Counted from the stretch's first letter, positions 18,485 through 27,761 are shown. The stretch is DNA of 64,000 nt from Clostridiaceae bacterium 14S0207 (GCA_003288255.1 CP026600.1:806001-870000), one strand, 5' to 3'. Numbers and translations: made by a program. Notes: generated by a model not told the origin, from the letters alone.

Positions 18485-19684
18485 ATGGATTTAATACAAA
18501 TTTTGAATGAGATTGATAGAATAAGTATTGAAAACGGTGATAAAATTGCACCAGTAGAAATGCTTAAAATGTTTACTAATGGAAGATCTGGGGCAGGGGT
18601 ATTCATGGTAGAATATGGTCCAGATAATAAAGTAGGAATTCTAAAACTTACAGGAAGTAATGATGAAAGTGAAGCGTTTAGAAGAGCATATGAGGTAGCG
18701 GTACAGAATAATATGCATAAATACATAGCAAAATTAATGGCTCATTTTAAATTAGAATTAGGAGGTAGAATCATACATGCCAATATATATGATTTAGCTG
18801 GAGATGATATATATACTTCAGAAACTTTTTTAGATAAAGTAGTTAATGAAGACGAATTAAAAGATAATATTATGTCTAAACTTACTAAGTTTGCTTTTAC
18901 ATGGAACAAAGAGCATGAAAAAAAATACTTATCACCATGTGATGTTATAAAAAATGAACTTTCTTATAGATTTATGGATAAAAAATATGTTAAATCCTTT
19001 GAAGATATAGGGATAAAGAAGGGTATAAAATGGATTGCTTTAGATGGAACTGACGAGATTTTACCTAATCCATATCATTTTTTCAGTGATTTAGATGTGT
19101 GGGGAGATAAAAAAATTACTTGTCTTACATCCTATGCACACGGAGATTTTCAGGGAAATAATATAATTATTACGGAAAATAAACCAATTATTATAGATTT
19201 TTGTGATGTTCTAGAAGATTGTAATGTATTTCATGATATAAGATATTTAGAATCCATAACGTTATCAGATTATTTAGAATTTGATTCCGAGTTTGATAGG
19301 GAACTGTGGATTAAAATATGCAAATGTATAAGTGAAGGTATACAAAATGTAGATATACCTAGAGGAAAAGGAATGTCACTTTTAAGACAGTTAATTCCTA
19401 AATTAAGAGAAAATATTAAATTAGTAGTATCAGATAGTAGAAATGTATTATATAATCCGTCTTTTTATTTGGCAGGAGTAGCATGTGGATTAATTAATAT
19501 GAGAAAAATTAAAAAGAAAGATAAGCGAAAAGCTGCTTTAATATATGCTGCGTATAATTTAAAAATGTTTTTAAAAGATGAAGCTGTGGGAATGTATAAT
19601 CCTAATTTAAATTCTTGTATGACCATAGGATGGATGGATACAAAAGAAAAAAATTATATGATTAATCTAAAAGAAATGGATTAA
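18485..19684 (+). CDS. APH/choline-kinase-fold phosphotransferase, substrate unknown
   Basis: The start ATG 18485 lies behind AGGGTGG; the longer frame from 18437 has no ribosome site. The 399-residue protein has the kinase-like core of aminoglycoside/choline/homoserine kinases: an N-lobe with VGILKL, the catalytic loop YAHGDFQGNNIII (His219, Asp221, Asn226) and PIIIDFCD with the metal-binding aspartate. An extra ~150 residues after the core are unassigned. Such enzymes phosphorylate small molecules (drugs, choline, amino sugars) in the cytoplasm, or are orphan kinases of unknown use. It stands alone between terminators, so context does not help. Confidence 0.65.
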   Translation: MDLIQILNEIDRISIENGDKIAPVEMLKMFTNGRSGAGVFMVEYGPDNKVGILKLTGSNDESEAFRRAYEVAVQNNMHKYIAKLMAHFKLELGGRIIHANIYDLAGDDIYTSETFLDKVVNEDELKDNIMSKLTKFAFTWNKEHEKKYLSPCDVIKNELSYRFMDKKYVKSFEDIGIKKGIKWIALDGTDEILPNPYHFFSDLDVWGDKKITCLTSYAHGDFQGNNIIITENKPIIIDFCDVLEDCNVFHDIRYLESITLSDYLEFDSEFDRELWIKICKCISEGIQNVDIPRGKGMSLLRQLIPKLRENIKLVVSDSRNVLYNPSFYLAGVACGLINMRKIKKKDKRKAALIYAAYNLKMFLKDEAVGMYNPNLNSCMTIGWMDTKEKNYMINLKEMD

Positions 19685-19690
19685 AAATAA

Positions 19691-19730
19691 AAAAGTTGTC
19701 TAGTTTTATGAAATTAGACAACTTTTTTTA
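19691..19730. terminator. Bidirectional terminator between the kinase gene and oppA
   Basis: The arms 19691-19702 and 19715-19726 are perfectly complementary, with A and T tracts on both outer sides, between convergent genes. Confidence 0.85.
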
Positions 19731-19757
19731 TAGGTGTTAGTATGAGAATTTTTTTAT

Positions 19758-21374
19758 TTATTCAGTAAAGTATAATTTAGATAAGTCTTCAAACATATAA
19801 ATTGGCACTAATCTAGCTTCTTTGACTCCAGCTAAATTTTTAACTGTAGCAACTCTGGAAATAGCATAATCAACAGGATAAACTATAGCATCATCAGCAA
19901 TTGTTTGTTGAATTTTTTCATATAATTCTGTCCTTTTTTTACTATCCTTTTCTATATCAGCTTTTTTAAATAATGTGTCTATTTCCGGATTAGAATAACA
20001 AGAAGCATTAAATGATGCTTTAGTACCGTAAACTTCTGCATAGGCACTTGGTTCACTACCCATAACATATCCGTTTAACATAAAATCAAAATCTCTTTTA
20101 CTTTCTCCAGTAAGTTTATTAAAAAACGATTCATAGTCTATAGCTACAGGATCAACAGTTAAACCAATTTCTTTTAATTCTTGTTGAACTATAAGGGCTT
20201 GTTTCTTTTGACCTTCATCATCTCCAACATAATTAAAAGTTAATTTACCATTGCTTACTCCAGCTTTTTTCATTAATTCCTTTGCTCTTTCTAAGTTATG
20301 ATTATATTTTTCTACATTGTCTGTATAACAAGAAGCAGTTGGAGGAAAAACGGAATATGCTTTTTTAGATAATTCAGTAGTTCCAGCATCACTTTTAATT
20401 ATTTCATCTTTATCTAAGGCATAGCAAATAGCTTGTCTAACTTCTTTTTTAGCTAGAATAGGATTATGCTTGGTATTTATAACCATATAATTTACCATAC
20501 CTTCATCAAATTCATAAGTTTTAAAGTTGTTGTTATTTTTAAATTGCAAGTATTTTTCATTATTAAGATAAGTTGATGAAATTTCTCCATTTTCAAAAGC
20601 TGCAGATGTAGAATTTTTATCGGCAACAGTTCTAAATACTATTTGATCTATATTAGGTTTTCCACCATAATAATCATTGAATCTTTGTAAGGTTAAAGTT
20701 TCACCCTTTTTCCACTCTTTTAGTTTATATGGACCGGAACCAATAGGTTTAGATGTTGAAGCTTCTGCCTTAGCAATATCTTTTTGAGATTCTTTTTCAA
20801 AAATATGTTTAGGAATTGGTCTAAAATCTGCTAAACCTGCTTTAAATGGAGTATAAACCTCTGGAAGTTTAAATTCTATTGTTAAATCGTCTTTTTTAGT
20901 TATTTGGACTTCTTTTTCTCCAATTATAAAACTATCTCTTCTTTCGATATTTTGTTTTTTATCTAAAGCAGTTTTTATAGTAAATATAACATCATCAGCA
21001 TCTAATTTTTCACCATCATGCCATTTTAAATTGTCTTTTAAAGTTAAAGTATAAGTAAGCATGTCATCTGATACTTTTAAATCTTTTGCTAAGTAATATC
21101 TTGTATCATCACCATCTTGAATAAAAAGAGGATCAAATAAGGCATTACTTACGGTAAAGGTAATTCTGTTTTGTCTAAAAAAGGGATTTAAACTAGTTGG
21201 GTCAGATCCAGCAGAAAGTACCAAAGTACCACCGTCTTTTTTCTTTGCTTCAGTTTGGGTTGTTTCTGATTTATTAGGTGCTTTTTTATCAGATGAAGCT
21301 TTACTACTTGAGCATCCGATTAAAGAGAATACTAAAGAAGCTGATAATAAGGCAGCAAGAAATTTTTTTTTCAT
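19758..21374 (-). CDS. Oligopeptide/dipeptide ABC transporter substrate-binding lipoprotein
   Basis: A 538-residue protein whose ATG follows AAGGAGAG. It has a lipoprotein signal with lipobox SLIGC (Cys near 21), a low-complexity linker and a full-length SBP_bac_5 domain (typical openings GGTLVLSAGSDPTSLNPF and LKWHDGEKLDADDVIFT, later PIGSGPYKLKEW). It captures peptides, or sometimes nickel or other solutes, outside the membrane and hands them to the OppB/OppC-like permeases encoded just upstream on the same strand. It is the last gene of the three, 31 bases after the permease. No matching ATPase gene is nearby. Confidence 0.9.
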   Translation of the reverse strand: MKKKFLAALLSASLVFSLIGCSSSKASSDKKAPNKSETTQTEAKKKDGGTLVLSAGSDPTSLNPFFRQNRITFTVSNALFDPLFIQDGDDTRYYLAKDLKVSDDMLTYTLTLKDNLKWHDGEKLDADDVIFTIKTALDKKQNIERRDSFIIGEKEVQITKKDDLTIEFKLPEVYTPFKAGLADFRPIPKHIFEKESQKDIAKAEASTSKPIGSGPYKLKEWKKGETLTLQRFNDYYGGKPNIDQIVFRTVADKNSTSAAFENGEISSTYLNNEKYLQFKNNNNFKTYEFDEGMVNYMVINTKHNPILAKKEVRQAICYALDKDEIIKSDAGTTELSKKAYSVFPPTASCYTDNVEKYNHNLERAKELMKKAGVSNGKLTFNYVGDDEGQKKQALIVQQELKEIGLTVDPVAIDYESFFNKLTGESKRDFDFMLNGYVMGSEPSAYAEVYGTKASFNASCYSNPEIDTLFKKADIEKDSKKRTELYEKIQQTIADDAIVYPVDYAISRVATVKNLAGVKEARLVPIYMFEDLSKLYFTE

Positions 21375-21405
21375 GTTAATTCTCTCCTTAAAATTTATTT
21401 AAATA

Positions 21406-22407
21406 TTATTTCCTACTTATTTTAGGTTCCATAGAGGTTCTTAGAACATCTCCAAGAATATTAAAACTTAATACGGTTATTAAAATTATCATTCCTGGGA
21501 AAATGGCTAAAAATGGAGCTTGGGATAGATAATTTTGAGCACTTTGTAACATACTTCCCCAAGATGCTGTAGGTGCTTGAACACCTAATCCTAAAAAACT
21601 AAGAGAAGATTCTGTTAAGATTGCCCCTGCTATATTAATGCTAGATATAACTATTATTGTAGGTAAAACATTAGGTAAAATATGTTTTTTAATTAGATGT
21701 ACATTAGAGCCTCCCATAGCTTTACCAGCCAAAACATATTCTCTTTCTTTATATGAAAGTGTTTCTGAACGTACAATTCTAGCAATTCCCATCCAACCGA
21801 ATATACCTATAATAATTATTATGTTTTCTAAACCAGGTTTTAAATAGGCATTTGCTATTAACATTAAAAAGAAAGTTGGTATACACATTAAAATATCTAT
21901 AGATCTCATAATAATTTTGTCTAGTATTCCACCATTAAAACCACTAAAGGTGCCTACAAAAGTACCTATAAAAGTGGACATAATCATTGCTAAAAAGCCT
22001 ACTGTTAAGGATACTCTTCCACCATAAAGTATTCTTGTAAAATAATCTCTTCCTAATTCATCAGTTCCAAATAAATTTTTAAAAGTTGGAGGACTTAATC
22101 TATTAGATATATCAATTTTATTAGGATCATATGGAGATAAAAATGCAAAAATAGAACAAATAATAATTATTATTAGAGAAATCATAGAAAACATTGCTAA
22201 CTTATTCTTTTTTAATTCTCTTGCAAAATTTGTAAAGTAGTTATTTTTAGGGAAAGAAAGTTCGGCATCTTTAAGTTCCGAAAAATCTCTATTTAAAAAT
22301 TTAAATTTATTGCTATCTAGTGTTTTTTTTGTGTAGCTATTAACAACGTTTAAATCTAATAAACTTTTTTTATTACTCAAATTATTAGGCAAAATTTCAT
22401 TATCCAT
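21406..22407 (-). CDS. Peptide ABC transporter permease, OppC/DppC type
   Basis: A 333-residue membrane protein with a long cytoplasmic N-terminus (about 70 residues), the OppC_N helix region (LAMFSMISLIIIIICSI) and the BPD_transp_1 domain with the FGTDELGRDYFTRILYGGR entry motif and the EAA-loop region (REYVLAGKAMGGSNVHLIKKHILPN) that contacts the ATPases. It pairs with the OppB-like permease whose 3' end it overlaps by eight bases, consistent with coupled translation. Confidence 0.92.
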   Translation of the reverse strand: MDNEILPNNLSNKKSLLDLNVVNSYTKKTLDSNKFKFLNRDFSELKDAELSFPKNNYFTNFARELKKNKLAMFSMISLIIIIICSIFAFLSPYDPNKIDISNRLSPPTFKNLFGTDELGRDYFTRILYGGRVSLTVGFLAMIMSTFIGTFVGTFSGFNGGILDKIIMRSIDILMCIPTFFLMLIANAYLKPGLENIIIIIGIFGWMGIARIVRSETLSYKEREYVLAGKAMGGSNVHLIKKHILPNVLPTIIVISSINIAGAILTESSLSFLGLGVQAPTASWGSMLQSAQNYLSQAPFLAIFPGMIILITVLSFNILGDVLRTSMEPKISRK

Positions 22408-23368
22408 TTAAATCATTCACCACCCTAATTCTAGGATCAACAACGTAGTATAAAATATCAGCAATTAAATTACCAAAAATCAATAAAACGGAAGATAACA
22501 TTGTAATAGCCATGATTATAGGATAATCTAAACTATTAATAGAGCTTAAACCAAGTCTACCCATTCCAGGCCAGCCAAAGATACTTTCTGTTATAAAAGC
22601 GCCCGTAAATATATCAGGTAAGCTCATACATAATATAGTTATTAACGGCAACAATGAGTTTTTTAATACGTGGTTTAATACAACTTTTCTTTTAGAAACA
22701 CCTTTAGACAAGGCGGTTTCTACATAATCTTCTTCTAATTGACCTATTATTCCTGAACGTACATATCTAGTTAAAACAGCTATATTAGGAAATGCTAATA
22801 CTGAACAAGGTAATATCATATGTTTTAGAACATCAAAAATTGAATTTTCAATTCCTATAGTATGCATTCCTATACTAGGTAAAAGTTTTAATTTTAAAGA
22901 AAACGTTGTTATTAAAATCATACCAAACCAAAAACTTGGTATAGATATCCCTATATAAGAAATGAATGTGATAATTCTATCTAAAAGTTTATTACGATGT
23001 GTAGCTACATAAATCCCCAAAAATATAGAAACTATTAAAGAAATAATCATTGAAGTTCCCATTAAAATTAAAGTGGGACCTATTCTAGATCCAATTTCTA
23101 AAGAAACCTTTTGATGGGTTATCATAGAATATCCTAAATCACCTTTTAAGGTATTCCCAAGCCAGTAAAAATATCTTATAATTATAGGCTTGTCTAATCC
23201 CATATTATGTTTAATTCTTAAAATTTCTTTGTAGTTCATTTTAGGAGTTATGTAAGCTTGCACAGGGTCACCTGGTGCTAAATTTATTAATAAAAAAGAA
23301 ATAAATGAAATAAAAAATAGCATAGGTACAATATTTAAGAGTCTTTTGAACAAATGTTTTTTATTCAT
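22400..23368 (-). CDS. Peptide ABC transporter permease, OppB/DppB type
   Basis: A 322-residue membrane protein with ATG 23368 after AGGTGA. It starts with the OppB-type first helix and INLAPGDPVQAY, followed by the TH...RIGPTLILMG region and the C-terminal EAA loop (EEDYVETALSKGVSKRKVVLNHVLKNSLLP). It forms the translocation channel with the OppC-like partner. It is the first gene of the operon, and the 5' region up to 23580 should contain the promoter. No OppD/OppF ATPases are encoded in the window, so these must come from elsewhere. Confidence 0.92.
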   Translation of the reverse strand: MNKKHLFKRLLNIVPMLFFISFISFLLINLAPGDPVQAYITPKMNYKEILRIKHNMGLDKPIIIRYFYWLGNTLKGDLGYSMITHQKVSLEIGSRIGPTLILMGTSMIISLIVSIFLGIYVATHRNKLLDRIITFISYIGISIPSFWFGMILITTFSLKLKLLPSIGMHTIGIENSIFDVLKHMILPCSVLAFPNIAVLTRYVRSGIIGQLEEDYVETALSKGVSKRKVVLNHVLKNSLLPLITILCMSLPDIFTGAFITESIFGWPGMGRLGLSSINSLDYPIIMAITMLSSVLLIFGNLIADILYYVVDPRIRVVNDLNG

Positions 23369-23585
23369 AATATCACCTGTACTTTTAAGTAGTCGCTAAT
23401 AAAAATATAATTTATCAACATGAAAAGGGTACAACAAAAAAAGACTTTGTTCAACACTTTTAAAAGATATATAGAAAGAAACTATAGAAAATTTTGAACA
23501 TATAGAAAAAATAAATGGTTTTTTTATAATAGTTTCTGTAAATTTCAGAAATAATCATAAATTTATATAATGAAATAATAATCAT

Positions 23586-23617
23586 ATAAAAAAGAAGCTA
23601 TTGTTAAATAACTTCTT
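23586..23617 (-). terminator. Terminator of the ArsP_2 permease gene
   Basis: The arms 23592-23602 and 23607-23617 pair apart from one internal mismatch, and on the minus strand a T run follows (23591-23588). The remaining 23369-23585 shows no gene. Confidence 0.7.
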
Positions 23618-23629
23618 TTAACGTATAAA

Positions 23630-24562
23630 CTATATAAAATTAAAGATTAGGGTAGATAATAATCCACCTATCACAGATACCACATATAAAATTAATGTAA
23701 TATAGAATGCTTTTTTTATATTTTTTTTGTCTTTAAATAATATTAATAGTCCAAGACCGGCATTGGAACTTAGACCAGATACCAAAGCACTAAATGTTAA
23801 ACCACCTCTAATAAAAACTTCTATTAGAGCTACAGAAGTAGCACAATTAGGAATTAGTCCTACTAAAGAGGTAAGTATTATTTGTAAGAAATTATGTTTG
23901 GAACTTATTTGAATAAAAGAAGAAATTTCTTTTATTTCAAAAATTATATTTAACACAAAAGTTATAAGGAAAATATATAAGGATATTTCAAATAACTTTT
24001 TCAAGCAAGTAATAATTAACTTTTTAAAATCAACTTTTATATTTTTATTATTTTCATCCGAAGTTATAGATGTTTTTTTGATATCTTTATGTGAACAACT
24101 GCAATTATGTGAACATGATACAATATTAAAGTTATTCATAGGTTTTAATTTTAACTTTGAAGAATTTCTAAATATAAAGTCCACACTATATCCTAAAACT
24201 ATTCCCAAAATAAGTTTAGTTACAATTAATGGGGCAACTAATTTTACTTGATTAGGTTTTGCAAGTAATAATGGTATTGCCTCGTCAGAAGTAGATACAA
24301 AAATAGAAATTAAGGTTCCTATAGTAATTAAATTCTTGGAATAGAATCCAACAGCTAATACAGAAATTCCACATTGAGGAATAACTCCTAATATAGAACC
24401 TATAAGAGGACCTAATTTACCAGCTTTTTTTATTTTATGATTAAGTTCATCGCCATATTTTGCTTCTAAAGATTCCATTATTAAGAAAACTATAAAAAGT
24501 AAGGGTAACATTTTTATAGTATCCATAAAAGCATCTAAAAAACTATCTATTAAAATTTCCAT
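23630..24562 (-). CDS. Putative metal-exporting permease, ArsP_2 type
   Basis: A 310-residue polytopic membrane protein with ATG 24562 behind AAGGAAGG. It is made of two similar halves, each with a conserved proline/cysteine motif in a helix: GVIPQCGISVLAVG in the first and GLIPNCATSVALIE in the second. Between them is a cytoplasmic loop with a Cys/His cluster (CSHNCSCSH, about residues 150-158) fit to bind a soft or transition metal. This layout matches the ArsP_2 'putative manganese or heavy-metal transporter' family. The substrate is unproven. A 21-base palindrome and a nested outer inverted repeat lie directly upstream and suggest metal-responsive control. Confidence 0.75.
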   Translation of the reverse strand: MEILIDSFLDAFMDTIKMLPLLFIVFLIMESLEAKYGDELNHKIKKAGKLGPLIGSILGVIPQCGISVLAVGFYSKNLITIGTLISIFVSTSDEAIPLLLAKPNQVKLVAPLIVTKLILGIVLGYSVDFIFRNSSKLKLKPMNNFNIVSCSHNCSCSHKDIKKTSITSDENNKNIKVDFKKLIITCLKKLFEISLYIFLITFVLNIIFEIKEISSFIQISSKHNFLQIILTSLVGLIPNCATSVALIEVFIRGGLTFSALVSGLSSNAGLGLLILFKDKKNIKKAFYITLILYVVSVIGGLLSTLIFNFI

Positions 24563-24590
24563 AAAAACCTTCCTTTATCTCAGAATATGC

Positions 24591-24611
24591 AGTTGCAAAG
24601 CATTTGCAACT
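24591..24611 (-). promoter_or_regulatory. 21-base palindrome in the ArsP_2 permease promoter (candidate operator)
   Basis: AGTTGCAAA-GCA-TTTGCAACT is a perfect dyad with 9-base arms. On the minus strand a TATAAT-like box (about 24619-24614) lies just upstream of it, so the dyad would cover the transcription start. A second repeat encloses it: AAAACCTTCCTTT in one flank and AAAGGAAGGTTTT in the other (about 24564-24576 and 24625-24638), the latter arm matching the ribosome site region. Confidence 0.6.
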
Positions 24612-24674
24612 AATATTATATAAGAAAAGGAAGGTTTTATCAAGAGTTATTGGAATTAAAAAAAATAATTAGTT

Positions 24675-25601
24675 TTATTTTCCTATAAACATTTGTGTCC
24701 AATATAATCTGCCATTTGAATCCTTTGCAATTCCAACTCCAAGATCTGTAAAGTTAGAATTTAAAATATTTGCTCTATGTCCAGAAGAATTCATCCAAGA
24801 GTTCATAACTTCACTTGGAGAAGGTTGTCCCATAGCGATGTTTTCACCGGCAGCATTATATGATATATTAAATTTGTTCATCATATCAAAAGCAGAACCA
24901 TATTTTGGAGAATTATGGGAAAAATAATTATTGTTCATCATATCTTCAGATTTTAATGTAGCTAACTTATTAAGATCAAAGTTTGCTTTTAATGGTTTTA
25001 ATCCTGCTTTGCTTCTTTCAGAGTTTACAAGATTTAATACTTCAGTTTGATAATTAGAAAAATTACCTGTAGTAGCATTTTCAGAATTATTATTATTTAA
25101 ATTTTTGTTTTTATTGTTATATTTACTATCTTCTAAAGTATTATTTTTATCATTAGGTTTAGAAACATTATTATCATTTTTTGTTTTAATATTATCAGGT
25201 ATATAATTATTATTTATATTAACATTAGGTTTAATTTCAGTATTACTTGAGTTACAAGTATTTGTTTTACAATTATTTACACTCTCTTTAATGGATTGTT
25301 CAGTAGCATTGGCATTATTTCTCTTAGATTTTAAAATAGCAGGGGTAGCTACAGGTTGATTTGATGCACAACCTAATTTTAAATTATATAGATAACTTTG
25401 GTTAGTACAAAAATAATATTTGTTAAGACAAATATTATTTGCATATAAATATTTTATACATGATAAGTTTACCCTGTTGTTGCAGTTGTAAGTATAGTTT
25501 TTCTGAGAATTAATAACTTCAGTAGCGGAAACTGATACTGAAGTTGATAGAGAAATTGCAGCAGCTATAGCAAATCCTAAGATTTTTGACATTTTATTCA
25601 T
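24675..25601 (-). CDS. Secreted CAP-domain protein (SCP/PR-1, YkwD-like)
   Basis: The start ATG 25601 has AAAGGATG upstream. The 308-residue product has a signal peptide (cut after about residue 27, VSVSA), a cysteine-containing region (about residues 35-80 with six or more Cys), a long Asn/Lys-rich low-complexity linker and a C-terminal CAP domain of ~120 residues: LVNSERSKAGLKPL, FSHNSP, AGENIAMG, WMNSSGHRANILN and YWTQMF. The His/Glu residues of the CAP cavity (SHNSP, GEN, GHR) are present. Bacterial CAP proteins are extracellular and of uncertain activity, often linked to the spore or cell surface. The cysteine-rich head is unusual for the family. Confidence 0.88.
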   Translation of the reverse strand: MNKMSKILGFAIAAAISLSTSVSVSATEVINSQKNYTYNCNNRVNLSCIKYLYANNICLNKYYFCTNQSYLYNLKLGCASNQPVATPAILKSKRNNANATEQSIKESVNNCKTNTCNSSNTEIKPNVNINNNYIPDNIKTKNDNNVSKPNDKNNTLEDSKYNNKNKNLNNNNSENATTGNFSNYQTEVLNLVNSERSKAGLKPLKANFDLNKLATLKSEDMMNNNYFSHNSPKYGSAFDMMNKFNISYNAAGENIAMGQPSPSEVMNSWMNSSGHRANILNSNFTDLGVGIAKDSNGRLYWTQMFIGK

Positions 25602-25807
25602 AGTATCATCCTTTCTGAATATCTTATAAATTTTATGGAATAATACTATCATGAGTATATTTAGTATTAAAGTGAAAAAATGTGGTTTTTAAGTTATTAA
25701 CTTGAAAAAAAGCTATAAATAAAATATAATTTTATAATTAAGGATAAATTTGTTAATTACAATTCAGGTGTTTATAGGTTATGGACCATAAAAATTACTT
25801 TATAAAA

Positions 25808-25845
25808 AAAATAAGCCATTTTCTATTAAATGGCTTATTTTTAGT
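25808..25845 (-). terminator. Terminator of the deacetylase operon
   Basis: Perfect 14-base arms (25808-25821 with 25828-25841) and a T run on the minus strand follow directly after the deacetylase stop. Confidence 0.88.
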
Positions 25846-25848
25846 GAA

Positions 25849-26751
25849 TTATACTTTTGGAACTTCTGTAAAATGATATGTTGCTGAATCCTTAGATAAA
25901 ACATCAAATGTAAATCCTTGAGCTTTTAAGCCTTCAATTATTTCAGGCAATGCTTCAGGAGTAGTTGTTTTTGGATTTAAATCATGCATTAATATAATAG
26001 CTTTTTTAGTATACTTACTTTCCCTAAGAACACTTGAAACTATTTTATCTTTATTCTGTCTAAAAGTAGATGCATCTGTTGAATCTACATTCCAATCAAA
26101 GAATTCATAGTCTTTACTCATTTCCTTTAGAACTTCTTTCATAATACCACGACCACCATAGTTGTGGCTTATAGTGTTATTAGAACCACCTGGATATCTT
26201 ATTAAATGAGTAGATGCCTGTCCAGTAGTATCTTGTAAGAATTTATCTAACTTTTCTATATCAGCCCTAAAAGCTTTTGGAGATGAATATACAGAGCGAT
26301 AATCATGACTATAAGTATGATTTGCTAAAGCATGTCCATCAGCAGCAATGGCTTTATAAAGATCGGCAAGCTCTGGTTTTCCGTTAACAAAGAAAGTAGC
26401 TTTTACATTGTATTTTTTTAAAGTATTAAGTATTGTTCTTGTGTTACTTGATGGACCATCATCAAAAGTTAAGTAAGCTATTTTAGCATTTTGAGTTTTG
26501 GATTTTAATTCTATATTAAGAGTATTAACATCTTTCTTTAATTTTGATATATCTTGTTTTGTTTTTTCATTATCTTGAGAAATTTGTGTTAGTTTACTTT
26601 CAAATTTTTTGTTTTGACTTTTAATTCTCATAGCTTGAGTTTGTGTAAAAACAGCACCAGAAAAGGCAACTATAAATAGGCAGAATAATACTACTCTAAT
26701 TATACTTAGAGAATTACTAGATTTTTTTCTTTTATTGTAGTATCTTGACAT
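25849..26751 (-). CDS. Membrane-anchored polysaccharide deacetylase (NodB domain)
   Basis: A 300-residue protein with a basic N-terminus, one membrane helix (about 18-36), a coiled-coil stalk (about 42-88) and an outside NodB domain. The catalytic motifs are all present: TFDDGPS (Asp97 and Asp98), HTYSH (His145 and His149 as metal ligands), RYPGGS, a DWNVDS segment and ILMHD. It should remove N-acetyl groups from peptidoglycan or another amino-sugar polymer, as PgdA does to give lysozyme resistance. It is 14 bases after a small gene with the same anchor-plus-coiled-coil build, and the two form an operon ended by the terminator at 25808. Confidence 0.92.
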   Translation of the reverse strand: MSRYYNKRKKSSNSLSIIRVVLFCLFIVAFSGAVFTQTQAMRIKSQNKKFESKLTQISQDNEKTKQDISKLKKDVNTLNIELKSKTQNAKIAYLTFDDGPSSNTRTILNTLKKYNVKATFFVNGKPELADLYKAIAADGHALANHTYSHDYRSVYSSPKAFRADIEKLDKFLQDTTGQASTHLIRYPGGSNNTISHNYGGRGIMKEVLKEMSKDYEFFDWNVDSTDASTFRQNKDKIVSSVLRESKYTKKAIILMHDLNPKTTTPEALPEIIEGLKAQGFTFDVLSKDSATYHFTEVPKV

Positions 26752-26765
26752 ATATCTTGTCCTCC

Positions 26766-26981
26766 TTATTTGTTTAATTTATCTTCAATTGTTTTTTTGT
26801 CTTGAAGTAATTTTTGTTTTTCTGAATCCAAGGTATTTTTTTGTTTCTCTAATTTTTCAACTTTAACTTTTAAATCTTGATTTGATGTTTTTAAAGTTTT
26901 TATAGAAGAGTTATTGAATAAAATAAATCCAATACTTGCAATAAATAATATAACTAGTAATATACCGAATCTTTTTTTCAT
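26766..26981 (-). CDS. Small membrane-anchored coiled-coil protein
   Basis: A 71-residue protein: MKKRFG start, one membrane helix (about 5-23) and a Lys/Glu-rich heptad coiled coil to the end. It has no enzyme motif. It lies directly before the deacetylase gene, whose own stalk is also a coiled coil, so a mixed coiled-coil complex that places the deacetylase in the wall is a reasonable inference. Not recognised as a named family. Confidence 0.7.
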   Translation of the reverse strand: MKKRFGILLVILFIASIGFILFNNSSIKTLKTSNQDLKVKVEKLEKQKNTLDSEKQKLLQDKKTIEDKLNK

Positions 26982-27186
26982 GAATGTTTCGCTCCCAACT
27001 TAAAATATTTTTAGTACAATATTATTATACACAATTATTGACTTTTTTTTTAATTACAATTAAGTAACAAATATTTAAATGAAGAATAGTATAATAAAAT
27101 TTAGTAATATAGGTTTAAATAATAATAATAAGCAATAACAAGATAAAATAGTGAAATTTAGGTTGATAAGGAGAAAAAAGTATAAA

Positions 27187-27741
27187 ATGATTTTAAATAA
27201 AAAAGAAATTAGACAACTTATTTTAACTAAAAGAGATAATATAGATCAAAAAACTAAAGAATTATGGGATAAAGAGATTGAAGAAAAGTTAATATTAACT
27301 AAGCAATTTAAAGATGCAACTACGATTTTTATTTATGTAAGTTTCAATTCAGAAGTAAGTACTAGGCATATTATTACATTAGCTTTAGATAAGGGAAAAA
27401 GAGTATGTGTTCCTAAAGTTGATAAAAGTAATAAAATAATGGATGCATATTATATAAATCATATAAAAGATTTACAAAAAGGTGTGTATGGAATTTTAGA
27501 ACCTAAGGATCAGTGTATAAAGGCATGTAATGAAGATATAGATTTAATAGTATGTCCAGGATTGGCCTTTGATAAATTCGGAAATAGAATTGGATATGGA
27601 GGAGGATATTATGATAAATTCATTGGGAGTACAAAGAAAAAGATTATAAGCATCGGATTAGCATATAAATTCCAAATAATAGATAATGTTTATAGTAATG
27701 AAAAAGATAAAAGAATTAATTATATAATAACTAATCATTGA
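27187..27741 (+). CDS. 5-formyltetrahydrofolate cyclo-ligase
   Basis: A 184-residue protein taken from ATG 27187 (AAGGAG lies 13 bases upstream, a rather long spacing; a GTG at 27151 is possible but has no site). It has the family motifs: an N-terminal KKEIRQLILTKRD basic segment, IFIYVSFNSEVSTR, and the nucleotide/folate motif GNRIGYGGGYYDKF near residue 140. The enzyme uses ATP to turn 5-formyl-THF into 5,10-methenyl-THF in one-carbon metabolism. It stands as a single gene, closed by a strong terminator. Confidence 0.92.
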   Translation: MILNKKEIRQLILTKRDNIDQKTKELWDKEIEEKLILTKQFKDATTIFIYVSFNSEVSTRHIITLALDKGKRVCVPKVDKSNKIMDAYYINHIKDLQKGVYGILEPKDQCIKACNEDIDLIVCPGLAFDKFGNRIGYGGGYYDKFIGSTKKKIISIGLAYKFQIIDNVYSNEKDKRINYIITNH

Positions 27742-27761
27742 AACTGAAATTAAAAAATTAA

